This document shows, piece by piece, positions 50,501-59,042 of a DNA stretch of 64,000 nucleotides. The translations under genes were made by a program, and so were the position numbers. This DNA comes from CAZTDD01 sp964612675 (GTDB lineage: Bacteria > Hinthialibacterota > Hinthialibacteria > Hinthialibacterales > JAKPRU01). Location: NCBI GenBank assembly GCA_964612675.1, contig CAZTDD010000017.1:1-64000 (forward strand), given 5' to 3'. The notes under the pieces were generated by a model. That model made no database searches and had not been told where the DNA came from. It saw nothing but the letters and a program-made list of their open reading frames with translations. Numbering within the stretch: position 1 is the first letter of the stretch; each line of letters starts with the position of its first letter.

Positions 50501-53500
50501 GAATCGCTGGATGCGGAGAATCCCGAAAAAGGTATTCTCTCGCGTGTCGGAGGCTATTTGCGGCGGTACACAAGTCTTGGGCTTTCTACGGCACGCAAGG
50601 AAGTTCTCGCCGAACGGAATCTGCAACATCTCACGCTCGATCCCCGGTACTACTACCAGGCTGTGGGCGGAAACAAACGATACAACCTGCTGTATACCCC
50701 GAGCCGGGTGAACCTTGGAGAGCGCGAGCGCGACTCTGTAGTGAAATGGCGCCAGTGGGTCGGCGGGGGCGATAAGGCTGCGGCTCGCGCCGGATTCGAG
50801 TTTTACAGTCTGGTCAATGAAGGCGGCGTTGAGGAACGTCCCGCCTTGGCACATGCCGAGATCCAGAAAACATCGGAGAACGCACTCTGTGTGACCCACT
50901 TCGCGGGCTCCAACGCCCTCGCACTTCTTATCATGGCGGTCACCGAAGGCGATGCAGAAGACATGGCCGACCAGATGAACCTGCGCGAGGATCGTTTGGT
51001 ATTGCCCGCGGGCGAGGGATATGGAGGCTATTGCGTACCCAAGGACGGCCTTTTCCTCGCATTTGTGCTTTCACTGACGAACGAAGTCAAACTGCGCCAG
51101 ATCGGCGTCCCGGATCATCTGCATGCGGGTGTCATGGAACTGGCGAAGAAGACCCTTCTTCACAAAAACGATTTTGAGACGGAACTCGATTGGCAGCTCT
51201 GGGCTGCAGAGAAACTGCTCGAGTATGACGAGTTGAAGGAGTATTTCGAGATTCGGGATAACATCCTCATATTCCAGATCACCAAGATCGCGAAAGCCAT
51301 CGATCGTCTCGGCCGGCCGTGGCCGGAAGTGGCGGACGGCGCGACTCTGGTGGCGAATCTCGCTGCCCGGTGGGGCGTCGAGAAGATGATTATCTGCGCA
51401 GAGCAAGTCAACCGGTTCATGGTGTTCTACAAAGCGTGGATGATCTACGAATGTATCCGGGAAGCCCGCGAGCACAATCCGCATTGTCCGCTTGAGCAGG
51501 ACGCTCGCGTTGCCCTGACGGCTGAATACAAGCCCGTTCAGGACGTCAGGTATTCGACGGGTTTGCGGCTGTTCGAGATTTTCGCGCGAACCGGCGAACA
51601 CCTTACTTACAGTCTCGATGAAGAAGGACAGAATCTTGCCTACCTGATGTCTCACGGATTCGATCCCGACGATGAGAACCCCGTCGCGCAGCGTTTGCAC
51701 GAGCAGCTGGCGACGTCGTTCGACCTGCGGCTCAGCGATCCGACGACGGTTGGCATGCTCAAGACGGCCTTTCCGGCTCACAAGCCCCCTGCGGATATTG
51801 TTATGACATCCGTCACAATGTCATCCACGCAGGATATGTTGTTCTACACAAGCGATACTCGCTTGGATTCGATCGCGGAGTCGGTGAAAACTCAGCTCAT
51901 CGACGTGGGACTCACGGAGGAACAGATCACCGCGAATGCGAAGGTGTACGGCGGCAACCTGCGGGCGTGGGCCGGTGTAAAGAACCTGTCCGAGGAACGC
52001 CGCGAACAGTTGATCCGCGACGTCGGCGGAAGCATTCATGCGCTGGTTCTGAAATACAGAGGACCGGGACGGGATTACGAGAAAGACGTGCAGGGAATCG
52101 ATGTCCTCAATACCGGCATCCCGTTCCCCGAGCTGCTCGAGCTCATCGACAACCCCCCGAAGCTGGTTGCGTTGATGCTTCATGGGAACCCCAACAGCTC
52201 CCTTGGCATTGCCGACGGTGGCGCAGGGAAGAAACGGCGCGCGCTGACCTATCGCGATGTCATGAGCTTCTTCGCGGCTTGTGAGAAATTCGATCGCTGT
52301 GGTGTATATCGTGCGATCGGACTGGGGGCGTCCAATGTCGAACGTCTTCGCAGCGAGATGCACGAGAAACGGGAACGAGCGGACCGACTCTACACACTCC
52401 TGGCGGACGTGGCGGAAGCAAGCGACAAAAAATCCCGCTCGGACGCGATCCAGAAAGCCGAAACCTTCTATGCCGATCTGCTCCGGCGCATTCAGGAGGA
52501 GGATGAAGCCTCCAAGGCGCTGCGCGAAGAGGAGCGCCTCAAGCGCTACGAGACGTGGCGCGAAGGCGACGCCTATGGCAGCCAGGCATTGGCGAAACTC
52601 TCAAGCGGTCTACCGCTTCACCATCTGGATATCGGGACGTGGCTGGCAGGAATCGGTGGCGTCTTTGTGGTCAACGGAGAGCTTAAGGAAGACGTCGATC
52701 AAATTCGCGAGACCTTCGAGAAAGCGGTCGACGCTGTCCGTCGGCACAACCGGCAGCAACCGGTTGAATTCAAAGAGTCGCGCTCTTCGCTCCTGGAACC
52801 GTTCACGGATCGTGAGATCGACTTTTTGATGGAGGCCCTGGTCCGATTCAAATATGTGCCGGAAACGCAACACTTCGAACAGCAGCAATTGGTCGAGTCT
52901 TCCAGTAAGGCGGTGGAAGTGGCTGCCTCGGAAGCCCTCGAACGTCGGCGGGCGCTTCAGCAACGAGCCATGAAAGCACAGGCGTTCTCGGCGCGCGAGC
53001 AGGGTTTCGAATCGGCATTCGATGAATCGCAGGGCGATACATTCGATGAGTATGCAGCAAAGGCTCATCAAGTGATGGATTCGCTCAAAGCCGACATTGA
53101 AGATGTACTTGCCAGCGATTCCGCCGAAAAGAATGCGGAAGCGTTGACCAATTTGAATCATCAATTCGGCGTCTTGATCGCAAGTACCCGTAATGCCTTA
53201 ATCGCCCTTGCCGATGAGATTGTCCCCGCCCAGAACCGACAGTTGAGAAAACGGATGGGTGACGATCTGGCGGTTATTTATTCGGGACGGGAGATGGTTC
53301 TAGAAGATTGGAAGCGGATTGCGGGCGGATACGAGAATATCGGCGATTTGGCGCGGGTCGCTGAAGCCGCCGAGGGCGATAAAGCCAAGCTGGCGAAAAT
53401 CGCGGAAGGAATCGAATTCTTCTATGTCACGTTCGGCCTGGCACAGACACTTGAATTTGTCTACCAGCCCATCAGCGAGTTCGACGTTCGGCTCTTCTGG

Positions 53501-55483
53501 AAAAACCTGACCGATTTCTTCGCCGAGACAGTGAATGACCACCGATGCGAATACTGGCCGTGGGCGTACTCGCGCGGCTCGGGGTTCCTTTGCCTGAGCC
53601 CGGAAGAACGGTACGAACTAGCGGTGAAACACCATACGTGGTTGTATGATGTGATCCGAAGCCTGTTAATCCATCGCACCGAGTTAGTTGAATTCAGCCC
53701 GACAGAACAGGATCATTTGCTGGGCAATTTCAGCGGCTCGGGAGACGTCGTCGGAATCGGCGCGGATGCTCCCACACCGGACGAACGATGGTGGCGTGCC
53801 TATAACCAGCTGCGGGAAATCAGCTTCATGCGGAGCGACGGATTCCCGTTGCCGCTGGTCTTCGATCAATTCGATCCGGATATTATCGACGCGAACGACC
53901 GCATCAACATCGCCTTCCTGTTCCCCGTCGGCCGGACACACGTTTCACGAGCGCTTCGTGAAGGTCCCACGCTGAACCGTGAGCTGTTGGCCGAAGGACG
54001 GCGAGGCGCAAACATCCTGATCACTCGATTCGGACGATTTGCTCAGGCGCCTAACGCGCAGAAGCCGGTCCTCCAGATCGACAGCGCGCATCTCTATGTC
54101 ACACGCGATGAGTTCGCCGAGACGTTGCGAAGGCATCGTGGATTGTCGGACGAGGAGATCGAGACAGTCCTCGATAACGAAGAGAAATCGGGACGGCTGC
54201 AGATCAAGGGGATTCGGCTCGCGGTTCGATTTGCCCAACCGATTACTATCGGCAGTGCGATTCCGTATCACGGACTGACGATTTACGAGTCGGGCGAACT
54301 GGAAGACATCGGTATTCCGGCTACGGTCCAATCGCTGATCTTTTCCGATATTACGTATGACAAGTCTCTCTATCCTGAGATCTATGACAACAAAAGCGGC
54401 GTGGATCTTCCACCGGAGATCGATTGGAAGCAGGCCTACAATGAAGGCATTTCTTCCAAAGATATTCTCAAACGAATCGAGAATGGAATCCCCGACAACG
54501 GGTTCATTGGTCTCAAGGCCTTTGCGCGGGAACATCCGATCCTGTTGATCAAGGGTGCGGCGGAATCGGGAGCCCGTAACCTCAAGGTGTTTGAGGTTCA
54601 GGACAGCAAAGCCCGAATCAATCCGGAGGCCGTTCGAGAAGCGTCCGAGTTTGTGTACGACGTTTCAAGGTCGCAGAACGTGGTCATCCAAGCTGCGGTT
54701 TTGACATCACCGGAATTCTGGGCGAGCAACAAACTCATGCGGAATTTCATCGATCGTCAGATCCTGGAATGGAACATGCCGGTCAGCCGGGATATCTATC
54801 CTCGCTCGCAGATCTATTGTTCGCTGCGAGCGGTCGCGTGCGCTTCGGGGCCGGATGCCCAGATCGACGTTGCATTTCCGATCATCCTGGTCAGCCTCCA
54901 GGTGGCCACAAATGTCGGCCGGGGCGGTACTCTTGAGCCGTTGCGCGATGAATATGTTCACGAACGGTATCGAGATGCTATCCGGACGGGTCTCGAACAG
55001 CAGGCTCCTAAGGTGATTAAAGCGCTCGCCCGCTACGCGAAGAAATACGTGAAAACGTACAAGCAGAATCGCGGACGTGATGTAGGGGAAGACCTGCGCG
55101 GTGTCTCTTACGCGTGGCCGCCGTATCTCATGGTCGATTACCTGGTGACACCGATCTTCAAACGGACCGGACGGCTTGTCGATATTGCGCCCGAGTATGA
55201 CGAAAACGGCGATCGCGTTGGTTCCACGGTGATTCTAGAAGACGAAGAGGGCCGCTTCGAAGGCGAAATCGTCGATTGGAAGTTCATTCACCTTGAACCC
55301 AACGTGGGGATCGGCCTGTGGGATCGCTACACACTGCGAGAAGAGGAAATCGAGACCCAGCAGGCGAAGGAAGAGGATCGCGAGATCAATTGGAACATTG
55401 TCGGTACGAGCGATCGAACGGTCCTTAGGAACTTTGCTATCGCGGGGGAAGAATACCTGGAAGCAAATTTCGGAAAGAAATAA
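47525..55483 (+). CDS. Giant protein of unknown family, 2652 aa, with ATP-grasp-like C-terminus
   Basis: One uninterrupted frame of 2652 codons. No signal peptide or transmembrane segment is visible, so it is probably cytosolic. The sequence is helical and highly charged, with coiled-coil segments near 462-515, 1631-1680 and 1798-1840. A GEGYGGYCVPKD stretch (1163-1174) resembles the catalytic cysteine loop of UDP-sugar 6-dehydrogenases, but no N-terminal dinucleotide fold is evident. Residues about 2330-2500 look like an ATP-grasp ligase: HPILLIKGAAESGAR (2337-2351) as lysine/glycine loop and ATNVGRGG (2461-2468) like the N-x-x-RGG metal/phosphate motif of RimK- and YheC-type enzymes. GGAG lies 10 bases before the ATG. 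It stands alone between ribF and a pilin, ending in a strong terminator. I recognise no named family. Confidence 0.85.
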   Translation: MDRFILPIHCVDRTSPKTHIEVARREPGVELSRTRCRLPSRLATLEIENEESESDATLLPKVILEDAAREVLRRGTARRLNKLIEKIPNGTVEFCWRKQHDVLADVQPGQTPTINVAADLFSEIGLSLTEQDDEGQPRDEETVQGGQLLAGAILVFGVSVAAGDGQRESLHRVLDFYLSLDADRRSAFLNILSKRVIDRGNVFRIFLRSASSAELAMQMEGVRSGRFEHISYEDLTDLGNELLAIYRSIPASAEKIGKSAFQKVVKALKQTGEEGEDTAKTLEQLGPERPREFLRLCQTNVREIEGALKWRDLWVTWVIGQSRFDLPYDHERVLGILEQPEEDVDLHRALINEAVVNTFDPEVEGHNIRRIADWSLENNVRLVGGRLSRAFGNQAHLLSVSRLITEKTDLLSVAESIHSQCRLVRDLETFSTRLVSLMGRPGEIPYAMAVGAIDHLEEALIKYQSSCLEAIMQEREEAERRLLHGGIEERSEREREDLFTDVKHIFDLVADLRDTLSKAQQRDAAYVILLQRMHPAETVNLANANAFREVHPGKEEDLKDLPRRGGHNTYASSGPGRIVLPDGDIDDSHWIIKVQDWIEAIPLFIHERVIRKTVEIGGEERVVELVETEVDQEAMEAFFRLHAEYWARNIEEVMDSEHIALARDLLARKEPKLRREADRLLEDDPALGDAEAVRQVLKSRPGIAELVGPVAAVVAVSAGESVGEINRTIEETGLLRREVLDRVLIGGENGPSQIGLVFNESDSPAKLAERCRALSEDEESRRLGLRGMERLRPVPTLHILTTESAGMTEGYVQTWIEEEISLSNAVRGEGLREEVKKRLDRYRNRMIHIGEKVIHEFGMEVVIDEAMAEQRIDRNRAIQTVVMSFKPVADEFAKLAVLLDEEPDGDPDAESVTDPPSVDKLIEKRRGELEALCVPRVIANNGRAIQDKVDAFMHETPGIDLPTAQRSVIDADKDYAEELENLVRFQARQEVLESLDAENPEKGILSRVGGYLRRYTSLGLSTARKEVLAERNLQHLTLDPRYYYQAVGGNKRYNLLYTPSRVNLGERERDSVVKWRQWVGGGDKAAARAGFEFYSLVNEGGVEERPALAHAEIQKTSENALCVTHFAGSNALALLIMAVTEGDAEDMADQMNLREDRLVLPAGEGYGGYCVPKDGLFLAFVLSLTNEVKLRQIGVPDHLHAGVMELAKKTLLHKNDFETELDWQLWAAEKLLEYDELKEYFEIRDNILIFQITKIAKAIDRLGRPWPEVADGATLVANLAARWGVEKMIICAEQVNRFMVFYKAWMIYECIREAREHNPHCPLEQDARVALTAEYKPVQDVRYSTGLRLFEIFARTGEHLTYSLDEEGQNLAYLMSHGFDPDDENPVAQRLHEQLATSFDLRLSDPTTVGMLKTAFPAHKPPADIVMTSVTMSSTQDMLFYTSDTRLDSIAESVKTQLIDVGLTEEQITANAKVYGGNLRAWAGVKNLSEERREQLIRDVGGSIHALVLKYRGPGRDYEKDVQGIDVLNTGIPFPELLELIDNPPKLVALMLHGNPNSSLGIADGGAGKKRRALTYRDVMSFFAACEKFDRCGVYRAIGLGASNVERLRSEMHEKRERADRLYTLLADVAEASDKKSRSDAIQKAETFYADLLRRIQEEDEASKALREEERLKRYETWREGDAYGSQALAKLSSGLPLHHLDIGTWLAGIGGVFVVNGELKEDVDQIRETFEKAVDAVRRHNRQQPVEFKESRSSLLEPFTDREIDFLMEALVRFKYVPETQHFEQQQLVESSSKAVEVAASEALERRRALQQRAMKAQAFSAREQGFESAFDESQGDTFDEYAAKAHQVMDSLKADIEDVLASDSAEKNAEALTNLNHQFGVLIASTRNALIALADEIVPAQNRQLRKRMGDDLAVIYSGREMVLEDWKRIAGGYENIGDLARVAEAAEGDKAKLAKIAEGIEFFYVTFGLAQTLEFVYQPISEFDVRLFWKNLTDFFAETVNDHRCEYWPWAYSRGSGFLCLSPEERYELAVKHHTWLYDVIRSLLIHRTELVEFSPTEQDHLLGNFSGSGDVVGIGADAPTPDERWWRAYNQLREISFMRSDGFPLPLVFDQFDPDIIDANDRINIAFLFPVGRTHVSRALREGPTLNRELLAEGRRGANILITRFGRFAQAPNAQKPVLQIDSAHLYVTRDEFAETLRRHRGLSDEEIETVLDNEEKSGRLQIKGIRLAVRFAQPITIGSAIPYHGLTIYESGELEDIGIPATVQSLIFSDITYDKSLYPEIYDNKSGVDLPPEIDWKQAYNEGISSKDILKRIENGIPDNGFIGLKAFAREHPILLIKGAAESGARNLKVFEVQDSKARINPEAVREASEFVYDVSRSQNVVIQAAVLTSPEFWASNKLMRNFIDRQILEWNMPVSRDIYPRSQIYCSLRAVACASGPDAQIDVAFPIILVSLQVATNVGRGGTLEPLRDEYVHERYRDAIRTGLEQQAPKVIKALARYAKKYVKTYKQNRGRDVGEDLRGVSYAWPPYLMVDYLVTPIFKRTGRLVDIAPEYDENGDRVGSTVILEDEEGRFEGEIVDWKFIHLEPNVGIGLWDRYTLREEEIETQQAKEEDREINWNIVGTSDRTVLRNFAIAGEEYLEANFGKK

Positions 55484-55542
55484 GGCGATCGTTCTCAAGA
55501 AGAGAACGGTCCGCTGGAAGTCAACAAACAGAGCTCAGACCC

Positions 55543-55585
55543 CTCCCAGCCTCCCCCGCTCATCCGGGAGGCTGGGAGAGTTTTT
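55543..55585 (+). terminator. Rho-independent terminator of the giant gene
   Basis: Perfect 13-base stem CTCCCAGCCTCCC (55543-55555) / GGGAGGCTGGGAG (55566-55578), then AG and TTTTT. The sequence looks derived from the CAACCCCCTC repeat family. A shorter hairpin (CGTTCTC-AAGAA-GAGAACG, 55490-55508) lies just after the stop codon. The rest of the gap to 55820 shows no gene. Confidence 0.85.
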
Positions 55586-55820
55586 GCACCGGGAAGGATT
55601 CGGACGAGCATGCGAGTATCAACCGGAATCCGGCAGCGACGCTCGGGGTTCTGTTGCCGGATTTAGGGGTAAGGCCCTTTCTCTACTTCGAACCCCCGGT
55701 TTCAGGATGAAGCGGATTTCCTTGTTGACGTGTCTTGATAGCAGGAGTATCGTCCCTACCAACGGATTCCGGATACAGTCTATGAGCCGCGATCAGGCTC
55801 TACGTCAGAGGAGGAGCCAA

Positions 55821-56396
55821 ATGAGAAAGGCGTTTACTCTGATTGAACTATTGATCGTCGTTGCGATCATTGGGATTCTGGCCGCAATCGCCGTCCCCAA
55901 TTTTCTGAATGCTCAAACTCGCGCGAAGATCGCCAAGGTAGAAGCCGACTTTCGTAATCTCGCCACGGCTATCGAACAGTACCGGATGGACAACAACGAC
56001 TACATGCCCTATCCGGAATGGGGAGGTCATACCCACCTGGCCTATCTGGATGCGTTGACGTCACCTGTCTCCTATTTGTCGTCCGCGGACAGTGTGTGGG
56101 ATCCTTTCCATCCCAAGGGTAAAGAAGACGCGGACGGAATTCGGAAGAGACGATATGGGTATTTCGATCCGCACGCCGACGCTGTCGCGTGGTTCATTGT
56201 CGGTTCAAACCATCACGGCACGATTCTCCCCGGTCCCTACAAGTATTGTTTGGATTCGCCCGGCCCCGATCTCCTTCAAGGCGTAGAGGGAAGCTACGTC
56301 ACTTCGATTGGCTTTCCGGATGCCGCAGGATACAAGGAGTATGCTGCGAGTAACGGTCTTAACAGCTACGGGGATATTTATCGTTTCGGGCCGTAG
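55821..56396 (+). CDS. Prepilin-type protein, family member 5
   Basis: A 191-aa protein with the minimal leader MRKA before FTLIELLIVVAIIG; the glycine normally preceding Phe is alanine here, which could slow or alter cleavage. The helix is ILAAIAVPNFLNAQTRAKIA. Then LTSPVSYLSSADSVWDPFHP and the end YAASNGLNSYGDIYRFGP. The frame is open far upstream (to 55293), but the leader, the GAGGAGG ribosome binding site at 55809 and the composition all support ATG 55821. It converges with the propeller gene at 56418. Confidence 0.9.
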   Translation: MRKAFTLIELLIVVAIIGILAAIAVPNFLNAQTRAKIAKVEADFRNLATAIEQYRMDNNDYMPYPEWGGHTHLAYLDALTSPVSYLSSADSVWDPFHPKGKEDADGIRKRRYGYFDPHADAVAWFIVGSNHHGTILPGPYKYCLDSPGPDLLQGVEGSYVTSIGFPDAAGYKEYAASNGLNSYGDIYRFGP

Positions 56397-56417
56397 CGTT
56401 CGTTCATTTACATTGGC

Positions 56418-57500
56418 TCAGGTTCTTCGTTGTGGCAGGATTCTGGGGAAATAAAGCCAAAGATGACCGAGATCGTCATTCTCGCCGAAATAGACTTCCC
56501 CGTCCTTGCCGGTAACCGCGTCGCCGAAAACGTACCCGTGTCGCCGCCGTTCAATAGTAGATAAGGCGATACCCAGGTCTCTTATGTTTCCTTCAACGGG
56601 ACTGTATACGAAGAGATGCTGCATTTCCTCGCCGCAGGCCCCATATACGCGTCCATCCGGGATCACAGTCAACGCGGTAACGGGTGCGAGAGGGGTTTGT
56701 CCCAAGCACGACGAAAATCCCTCGGTCTCGTCCAGAACAAACAGGCGACCTTCGTCATCGGTTACGTAACAAACTCTCTTCTGTGTATCGCATGCGGAGT
56801 TCATAAAGGATCGGTCCCACGAACCCGCCGGAAGACCTGCGGCACGGCGCTCCATCAGCCCTGCGGGAAGATGATACTGCCACAACGTATTCCCTTCATC
56901 CAAGCCCCAGAAATAATCCGATCCGGAAATAATTCTTCCTCTGGAATTCATCTCTCTTACGTCGGAGAGTTCCTTCGTGTCCAAGTCGAGAACAAAAAGG
57001 CGATTCTCCGTTGTGCCCAGGATATGGCCTCGTTTTGGATCGGGAGCTGCGTGTACAAAACGCTCTCCGTCGCCGATCCCCTCGATTCTCTCGAACGGCG
57101 ACCTGGAGAAGCCCCATTCCTGGATGAGATCGAATGGCAGCCCCTGCAGATTCTTGCAGACAGCCTGTCCGCCATCGTTACCATTGGCAAAAGCGAAGAA
57201 TTCTTTTTGTCCGCAGCACACCGCGATACACGTGTCGGCCTTGTCCAGCGCTCCCAAATCGAAAATCGCCCCCGTAACCCCTCGGAACATTGCGGCGAAA
57301 AGATGAGTCTTCTTGCCGCTGGTTCCACCATACACATCGCTCTCGGGCGACACATCCAATGCGGCGATATGGCTTTCGTCTGCAACAATCGGAACGCTTG
57401 CTCCAGGAAAACATGTTGGAAATGCAACCATACGTCCTTCGGAGACAAAGGCTCCGTGATGAATTTCCTGCGGCGATAATTTCTGTTCTTTTTCTGTCAT
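56418..57500 (-). CDS. Beta-propeller protein without signal peptide
   Basis: A 360-aa protein built of propeller-like blades (HIAALDVSPESDVYGGTSGK, NRLFVLDLDTKELSDV, RVCYVTDDEGRLFVLDETEG, DGRVYGACGEEMQHLFVYSP). No signal peptide is seen, although its neighbour is a Tat lipoprotein of similar architecture; the GAFVSEGRMVAFPTCFPGAS start suggests a cytosolic or unclassically exported binding protein. It begins three bases after the stop of the upstream gene, so the two are co-transcribed and probably related by duplication. No enzymatic motif recognised. Confidence 0.75.
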   Translation of the reverse strand: MTEKEQKLSPQEIHHGAFVSEGRMVAFPTCFPGASVPIVADESHIAALDVSPESDVYGGTSGKKTHLFAAMFRGVTGAIFDLGALDKADTCIAVCCGQKEFFAFANGNDGGQAVCKNLQGLPFDLIQEWGFSRSPFERIEGIGDGERFVHAAPDPKRGHILGTTENRLFVLDLDTKELSDVREMNSRGRIISGSDYFWGLDEGNTLWQYHLPAGLMERRAAGLPAGSWDRSFMNSACDTQKRVCYVTDDEGRLFVLDETEGFSSCLGQTPLAPVTALTVIPDGRVYGACGEEMQHLFVYSPVEGNIRDLGIALSTIERRRHGYVFGDAVTGKDGEVYFGENDDLGHLWLYFPRILPQRRT

Positions 57501-57503
57501 TAT

Positions 57504-58868
57504 TCAGCCCCATATTCGGATCGGTAGATGTGCGTTTTTCTTTTTTCGGTGGTCCGGCATTGTTACTTTGAAAATCCCCACAGGATGCGGCCGTCCCACG
57601 TTCCCGAAAAACAAGTCGCCGTTGCGATCGACGGCGCCGCGCGAGACGTATTGCGCGAAACCGTCCGGCCGTTCGAGCAGGCCGACCTCCTGTTTCTCGT
57701 CGGTTCTGGGATCGAGACGCCAAATCACCCCTTCCCAGTCTTTTCGTTCGGGGGGCATCGGATTGTACACGGGATCTCTCCATCGCGAGGCTACGAAATA
57801 CAGTTGACCGTCTCCCGCAAAAGTCAATCCGCCGCAGTGATCGAGAAATGTGCTGACAGGCACGGTTGGATCGCGCGGCTGCGTGGTCGGCCCTAGATCG
57901 TCTACGCGTCCCCACTCGCCTTCACATGGCCAGATCCGCATGAGGTGCGGCCGTGCGATCCACGTCACCGCGTAGAACGATTCCCCGTCCGGACACGCGA
58001 CAACGTCATAGAAGACACTGTGCCAGCCTGTCTGGAAATCCGGGTCGTGCGGCAGCACGTAAGGCGAAGTCTCCAGGCGATCCTTCTCGGGATCGTAACG
58101 CATCAGGCGTCCGTAATCGCTCGTAGTCCACACGCGGTGTTTTTTGTCGAGAAAAAGCGTTTGCGCATTGACCGAGCCGATGCGGCCTATGGTTCGGCGC
58201 TTTCGCGTCACAAGGTCGTAGATAATGAAATGGTCACGAGGATAGCTGAGGGCGTAGAGCAAGCCGCGCTCTTCATCGTGAAGCAGACAGCGGCATCCTT
58301 CTTTCGGGATCAGTGTATCCCACCAGAGAACCTTGTCCTTCTGTGTATCATACGCCAGCAACGCGCTGCCGCGAAAACACCGCTTCGGATCGTGCCAGGA
58401 GCGCCATGGAGAGTAAAATGGTTGATCGATGGGCGGACCGGACAAGTGTGTCGCCATGTACATGATTTTGTCGTGCATGGAGGGGACGAAGCTATAGTGG
58501 ATTTTGCACTGGGTCGCCCGGCCGGAGTCTCGTGGATCGTCCACCGCCTTGTCCAAATCGAAGAGATAATCCAGTTTGTCCGATTCCTCGTTGTAGCGAA
58601 CGACCTTGACTGTCTGACCGGGAGGTCCTTCACAGCATGCGGCGGCGTAGATCCGGCCGTCCGGCCCGACAGACAGCGACCAGCAGGAATCGGATTTCGG
58701 ATGCTCGCTGAATGGGTACCAGGTGCAGGAATACTCCTCGTTCCCCTTGCGGGCCATCTGTTGATGCGCACACCCGGAAGACAGCATACCTGTCGCCGTT
58801 GCTCCCGCAGCAACGCATCGTACGAAATCGCGACGCTTGATTGAGTTCTTTGGCTTCTCTTTATACAT
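57504..58868 (-). CDS. Tat-exported lipoprotein with beta-propeller domain
   Basis: A 454-aa protein. The N-terminus IKRRDFVRCVAAGATATGML ends in a lipobox-like SSGC, suggesting Tat export followed by lipid attachment. The mature part has blades such as CWSLSVGPDGRIYAAACCEG, KVLWWDTLIPKEGCRCLLHD, TLFLDKKHRVWTTSDYGRLM and DRNGDLFFGNVG. I start at ATG 58868 rather than GTG 58895 because the Tat motif then has a usual short n-region and GAAAAGAGA can pair weakly with rRNA. First gene of a two-gene unit. Function unknown; ligand or sugar binding is plausible. Confidence 0.8.
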   Translation of the reverse strand: MYKEKPKNSIKRRDFVRCVAAGATATGMLSSGCAHQQMARKGNEEYSCTWYPFSEHPKSDSCWSLSVGPDGRIYAAACCEGPPGQTVKVVRYNEESDKLDYLFDLDKAVDDPRDSGRATQCKIHYSFVPSMHDKIMYMATHLSGPPIDQPFYSPWRSWHDPKRCFRGSALLAYDTQKDKVLWWDTLIPKEGCRCLLHDEERGLLYALSYPRDHFIIYDLVTRKRRTIGRIGSVNAQTLFLDKKHRVWTTSDYGRLMRYDPEKDRLETSPYVLPHDPDFQTGWHSVFYDVVACPDGESFYAVTWIARPHLMRIWPCEGEWGRVDDLGPTTQPRDPTVPVSTFLDHCGGLTFAGDGQLYFVASRWRDPVYNPMPPERKDWEGVIWRLDPRTDEKQEVGLLERPDGFAQYVSRGAVDRNGDLFFGNVGRPHPVGIFKVTMPDHRKKKNAHLPIRIWG

Positions 58869-59042
58869 AGGTCTCTTTTCTTTCCGTTGATTCACTGGAC
58901 TTCGCGTGATGGAGCGAAACTCTTTCCCAGGATTCTAATGGGATTGACCCCCGTCGTCGACTGGGTTACGCTCCTCAAATATACAAATAACAAATCCCGC
59001 GTATAATCGCATTTACCATACAATGAATGGAGGACATGCCCG

